10,548 nucleotides of DNA from an uncultured Opitutales bacterium. Its GTDB lineage: Bacteria; Verrucomicrobiota; Verrucomicrobiia; Opitutales; UBA2995. The position numbers and the translations under genes were made by a program. The stretch is taken from the NCBI GenBank assembly GCA_937920335.1, contig CALGUT010000152.1, forward strand, positions 1 through 10,548. The letters are read 5' to 3'. Positions 8,101 through 10,548 of this stretch are shown piece after piece. The notes beneath the pieces were generated by a model. It did no database searches and had not been told where the DNA came from. It saw nothing but the letters and a program-made list of their open reading frames with translations. The first letter of the stretch is position 1. Every line of letters starts with the position of its first letter.

Positions 8101-8439
8101 GAGGGCCGTTTCAAAGGCCTAACAGCAAGCGCAGCAGCCCGTTTCCGAGGAAAACCATTGATCTCCTATGGCGCCCAGGATATCCCGGGTGTAGGTCAAA
8201 CGATTGATCTATCAAAGCCACTCTACGGGGAGGATGAGTTAGACTTCGACCTCTCATTCCGTTACCGCGGAAAGTCTGAATTCCTAGGAGATCGCAACTA
8301 CATTGTTGGCCTAGCGATCCGCAACGTGCTCGACGATGATGACGACATCGTTTCACTAGTCGATATCAATGGAGATCCGATTCGTCTAGGACGTAAGTTT
8401 GGTCGTCAAATCATCGCATCGTTTGAGCTCGAACTGTAA
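5152..8439 (+). CDS. TonB-dependent outer-membrane receptor
   Basis: A 1095-residue protein. Residues 1-32 form a Sec signal peptide: basic SRKRW, then PLTLLVGTMAF, with a likely cut after LSLLA. The mature N-terminus carries VFELSPFTVE (38-47), a signature of receptors from Opitutae-type Verrucomicrobia and possibly their TonB-box equivalent (inference). The plug domain spans about 55-180, with IRVRGLAS (120-127) and LFGTGSPAGVIN (159-170). The usual RGP before the glycine-rich turn reads AGP here (153-155). The remaining ~900 residues are the 22-strand barrel, with large Asp/Gly/Asn-rich loops. There is no STN or carboxypeptidase-like extension. The final residues, SFELEL, lack the terminal aromatic typical of barrel proteins, though a Phe lies five residues from the end. 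It imports a ligand across the outer membrane using TonB energy; the ligand cannot be told from sequence. The ATG is chosen because the signal peptide starts there; no Shine-Dalgarno is seen. It is probably a single-gene unit with its own control region and terminator. Confidence 0.95.
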   Translation: MIHRILDTKSRKRWPLTLLVGTMAFNNLSLLAQEDGEVFELSPFTVEPNEGWVAENTLAGSRLNTNLRDVAAQIEVITMDFMDDFALNSIEDAAIYSTNLEAANEIVTGTGLQTGASGNIRVRGLASATNSKEFFAYRAPSDNYNLDRVTISAGPSSILFGTGSPAGVINSTLKRAQFSDFGKIKVQADDWNGHRVELDYNKVLIEDKLALRAAIMNEDKAFGLDPSGQDSTRFYGTLTWKPFENTTINFMYESVDIRVSRPSRLLPYDYITPWYESQTLGVDKGGSGGGYPNQFIFPNSAEWAASGSNLNLEGVTGQQLFENTNGAPIMVQGQPNIPIAGYANNSVQIRRETNWDHVPNLNREADGFTLVNDKYFPTDVNTVDGNRWEELQGNSINFFLNQKLFENAYFEFGYQKESFDEFNSELMGYLDATAVRVDPNQYLPDGDTQNPNAGRTYFEASSQYQRGEFESEDWRAALSYEFDFAEKTEGIMGFLGRHRLAGLMSSNETGSWNQVYRYSFIPTQNPGAAPENQFTWPEIAGINWGQPYALDGDGNVRYDNGGDPIRNNRWIENVGSNRVRTRSYVGGDAGYVPTTGQVAGQPWVIADQSGHEWLLDPENTGFFDENGNRRVNQARSTNGLTTLDTKQFSYQGFFWDGRIVGTYGYRDDEVDAASKAGFNRDNWTGLRQHLADLPWGEFNQPDSGITRTKGVVAHPLRGYLPGGIDIGVFYNESDTFQPSTNAFGPFGDRYPGALGDGEDKGILLSANDGQFSLRYNKFENSSGPARAANTPFNRVRWQISPIENRLQGVSPSMPTIVGNGDAFPILGNGDPYWVVSFKVATGEEISANWKVTDNLDIRFNWTQQEVTESNIGLEWWDWIAQREPVWGALSIPEGGEGNPRDLNGNGTIGTWTWNTTNAATDTYPIPWNDNQLVENGGESVKERWERIVVNGSTGINVIQGLDGKSNEFVRDNRFNVNASYRFTEGRFKGLTASAAARFRGKPLISYGAQDIPGVGQTIDLSKPLYGEDELDFDLSFRYRGKSEFLGDRNYIVGLAIRNVLDDDDDIVSLVDINGDPIRLGRKFGRQIIASFELEL

Positions 8440-8471
8440 AACAGAGATCTAAGATTTCATATAGTTAGTTT

Positions 8472-8512
8472 AGAGAGCGGCTCCGGTTTATACCGGAGTC
8501 GCTTTTTATTTT
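8472..8512 (+). terminator. Intrinsic terminator of the receptor gene
   Basis: AGCGGCTCCGG (8476-8486) pairs with CCGGAGTCGCT (8493-8503) as an 11-bp stem with one G-U pair and the loop TTTATA. It is followed by TTTTATTTT (8504-8512). Weak A-T and G-U pairing extends the base of the stem to 8472. It lies 33 bases after the receptor stop. Read from the other strand the hairpin is followed by CTCTAAAC, not a T tract, so it should act only on plus-strand transcripts. Confidence 0.93.
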
Positions 8513-8562
8513 GAAAGATCAGAAAACTCCGACTCCGTCTATCAAGCAGAACAGAATACCAC

Positions 8563-10548
8563 TTATTGCTTTAACTTAGCTTCGAGCTTCAAAACCCAAT
8601 CCCGTCGATCGCGGTTGCGAGCATGAGCGATACTCTCTTCCAATAAAGCATCAGCCAATTGCTCTAGTCCTCGATCTCTGTATAAATCTATGAGCATCAA
8701 AACTCCATTCGGAAACGGAAGGTCGCCGATGAAGGCTCGGTTTGGCAACCTGCGCCCCTCGGGCAATTCAACAAGCTTGCTCAGATATAAAACGGAAGCA
8801 GGTTCGTCCGCTTGCAAGGACATTTGAGCCAGGTAAAGAAGTGCTCCTTTATGATCAGGGACACGTTCAATCGCACGTTTTAGTGAAGCGCTTGCCCTAC
8901 TAGTATCCTTTGATTGCACCAGCAACGCCTGTGCAAATAAGGCGTCCGCCTGAATCTGCCGCGTCTCAGGAGTATCCCCTTGGGTCGCCGCCGCGGCGGC
9001 GAGTCGCTCGGTTGCTTTTCCTATTTCTCCAATCTGTCCGTAGATTCGTCCAAGACGAAGGCTAATTGATCCCTCATTATCGCCTAAAGACAGCCCCTCT
9101 TCGAGTATGCCAATGGCACTAATAACTCGATTTCCGCGTAAGTAGACATCCGCTAGTTCTAACCGGATAGATTCACTCTCAGGATTTTTCAAAAGGTAAT
9201 CCTTGAGTAGCAATTGAGCTTGAACGCCTCCCTCCGGATACTTCGCTCGAACATAGGCCAATTGATAAGCAACATTATCAGGCTCAAGGTTGAGCGCTTT
9301 TGCGTGAAACTCGGCGGCCGTCTCCCGATCGCCCCATTCGCTGTAGACAAATCCCAAAGCAGAAAATGCAGGCGCAAAATTGGAATCTTCTACAATACAA
9401 ACCTGAAGTGAATTGAACGCCTCATCCCACAACCCCATTTTCAAGAAACTCATCCCTTGATCGTAAAAGAATCTCACCTTACCGGCTGCCTGGACCCGGT
9501 AATCCTGATAAGCTTTTTCAAGAACCGGGAGGTCTTCTGATTTCTCCAGTAATAGTGTAATCGCAACTTCTGCCATCTCATCTGTCGAATTCGGACCAAA
9601 AGTAATTCGCTTGGGAGTAGCATACGGGTTGCGAATATTATTATCAGAGTTGTCGTAGCTGTAACGCATAACCAATTGAGTACCTGACGGCAGCGGGAGG
9701 GGTTCTTTATATCGGTAATCGCTTTGCCAATTGAAGTCCCAGTCAGCAATACGCAACAACCACTTCTGCTCGCCGCTCGGAAGTATTCCAAATACCTCAA
9801 TCTCTTTTGCCAAATAATGCGTATGTGGGTACAAACTAAGGACCTCAACACCAACCGGTAGAACCATTGATTGCTCAACAATGTATTCAGACTCTCCGGG
9901 TGGGATATCGATCTTCTGATCAACCAATTTCACCGTCATCGTCTCGCGGGTAGGAGCCAAGTCAGTGAAGTGAAGTCCGATTTTGGGTTGAATCTTCGTC
10001 GCCTTTCCATTCGGCAACATATGTAACTGCAGGACCATGTCCGTCCCCGGGTCGAGTGTCCAAGCGGTTCCCGGATGTGGCTGGAATGGAACTTGCCCCG
10101 GTGTCCAACCTATAAATTGCCCTGCAGGGTCACTGGCGTTACCGAGCTCCATGCCAGCAAAACCAAACCCGATCTCACTCGCAGCCTTATTCCTGGACCA
10201 TGCAGTCTGATCAAATGACATTACTGCATGGTGTATAACCAGCCTAGATTCCGGAAGAAACTCAATCGAACGAACATACCTTCCCTCATCGATTGGAATC
10301 GGTAGTACAAAATTGAAATAGATATCTTTTCCCTCGGCTGGCAGCATATATTCACCAGGAATCGTTACCACCAAATCAGGCTCCCCCAACGCCCAATTAT
10401 TGGAAACCTCCGGCGGCTCATCGAGTATCTCCATGTCTCCCATCGGCGAACCATTCAGATACCAGTTTTTAAGTAAATCCCGTTGATCCTGCGTTAACCG
10501 CCTCTCTCCGACCAAAGGCGGACCGTACCCCGCAGACGGCTTCCACGG
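8563..10548 (-). CDS. Cytochrome c / PHM-like copper monooxygenase / TPR fusion (5' end outside window)
   Basis: The minus-strand frame is open from the right edge to the TAA at 8563-8565 (661 residues seen). It starts PWKPSAGYG, the end of a cytochrome c domain in this family (usually MPPWKP), so the TTG at 10513-10515 is internal and the haem motif lies outside. Counting from the edge, about 60-340 is a type II copper monooxygenase module like peptidylglycine hydroxylating monooxygenase (Cu2_monooxygen and Cu2_monoox_C). All six copper ligands are present: HH at 106-107, H176 in LQLHM, HTH at 242-244 and M325 in STDEM. Their spacing (69, 66 and 81 residues) is close to that of rat PHM (64, 70 and 70). 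From about 350 to the end are TPR-type helical repeats, for example APAFSALGFVYSEWGD followed by AEFHAKALNLEPDN. It probably acts in the periplasm or at the surface as an oxidase or hydroxylase; the substrate is unknown. It converges on the receptor gene with a 123-base gap. No terminator of its own is evident. Confidence 0.92.
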   Translation of the reverse strand, partial: PWKPSAGYGPPLVGERRLTQDQRDLLKNWYLNGSPMGDMEILDEPPEVSNNWALGEPDLVVTIPGEYMLPAEGKDIYFNFVLPIPIDEGRYVRSIEFLPESRLVIHHAVMSFDQTAWSRNKAASEIGFGFAGMELGNASDPAGQFIGWTPGQVPFQPHPGTAWTLDPGTDMVLQLHMLPNGKATKIQPKIGLHFTDLAPTRETMTVKLVDQKIDIPPGESEYIVEQSMVLPVGVEVLSLYPHTHYLAKEIEVFGILPSGEQKWLLRIADWDFNWQSDYRYKEPLPLPSGTQLVMRYSYDNSDNNIRNPYATPKRITFGPNSTDEMAEVAITLLLEKSEDLPVLEKAYQDYRVQAAGKVRFFYDQGMSFLKMGLWDEAFNSLQVCIVEDSNFAPAFSALGFVYSEWGDRETAAEFHAKALNLEPDNVAYQLAYVRAKYPEGGVQAQLLLKDYLLKNPESESIRLELADVYLRGNRVISAIGILEEGLSLGDNEGSISLRLGRIYGQIGEIGKATERLAAAAATQGDTPETRQIQADALFAQALLVQSKDTSRASASLKRAIERVPDHKGALLYLAQMSLQADEPASVLYLSKLVELPEGRRLPNRAFIGDLPFPNGVLMLIDLYRDRGLEQLADALLEESIAHARNRDRRDWVLKLEAKLKQ
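8985..9002. repeat. 18-base GC-rich perfect palindrome inside the TPR region
   Basis: TCGCCGCCGCGGCGGCGA is perfectly self-complementary over 18 bases and, apart from its end bases, made only of G and C. On the minus strand it encodes most of the LAAAAAT run between two TPR units. The alanine run may be the real cause; the strict symmetry is not required by the protein. Confidence 0.85.

Noticed and set aside
8476..8503. Bidirectional terminator also serving the minus-strand gene
   Set aside because: On the minus strand the hairpin is followed by CTCTAAAC with no T tract, so it does not meet the criteria for that direction.
9474..9923. 149-codon minus-strand frame
   Set aside because: It is a second frame on the same strand inside the copper monooxygenase region, whose conserved ligands prove the other frame is coding. 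Its composition looks like a frame-shifted shadow.
10513..10515. TTG as the start of the minus-strand copper/TPR gene
   Set aside because: The frame stays open to the right edge, and the extra residues PWKPSAGYGPP match the end of the cytochrome domain normally found in this family.

Overview
The window looks like part of a chromosome from a free-living, probably aquatic member of the PVC group, most likely Verrucomicrobia of the Opitutae type. This is an inference from protein families. There is a DUF1592/DUF1588/DUF1585 haem protein next to a DUF1552 (HXXSHH) Tat protein. There is also a large TonB-dependent receptor carrying the 'LSPFTVE' N-terminal signature and the 'LFGTGSPAGVIN' plug motif typical of that clade. 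The genes have Shine-Dalgarno-poor starts and balanced base composition. No rRNA, tRNA, transposase, integrase or CRISPR is visible.

Layout: (1) Bases 1-4811 hold a tight plus-strand cluster of three genes. These are a DUF1587/1595/1592/1588/1585 protein cut by the left edge, a Tat-exported DUF1552 protein 14 bases downstream, and a Sec-exported ankyrin-repeat protein 33 bases further on. (2) Bases 4812-5151 are non-coding and contain several inverted repeats. This stretch probably holds the 3' end of the cluster's transcript and the control region of the next gene. (3) Bases 5152-8439 encode a TonB-dependent outer-membrane receptor, followed by a strong intrinsic terminator at 8472-8512. (4) Bases 8563-10548, on the minus strand and convergent with the receptor, encode a protein cut by the right edge. 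It joins the tail of a probable c-type cytochrome domain, a PHM-like type II copper monooxygenase module with all six canonical ligands, and a C-terminal TPR array.

Functionally, almost everything here appears to act outside the cytoplasm: a c-haem protein, a Tat substrate with a His-rich motif, a secreted ankyrin scaffold, an outer-membrane importer and a copper/haem oxidase-like protein. An oxidative attack on an extracellular or periplasmic substrate, with uptake through the receptor, would fit this set. That link is a hypothesis; the operon structure supports only the first three genes acting together. The most notable points are the complete PHM copper-ligand set in a bacterial cytochrome/TPR fusion and the DUF1592-DUF1552-ankyrin trio, whose biochemical role is not established.
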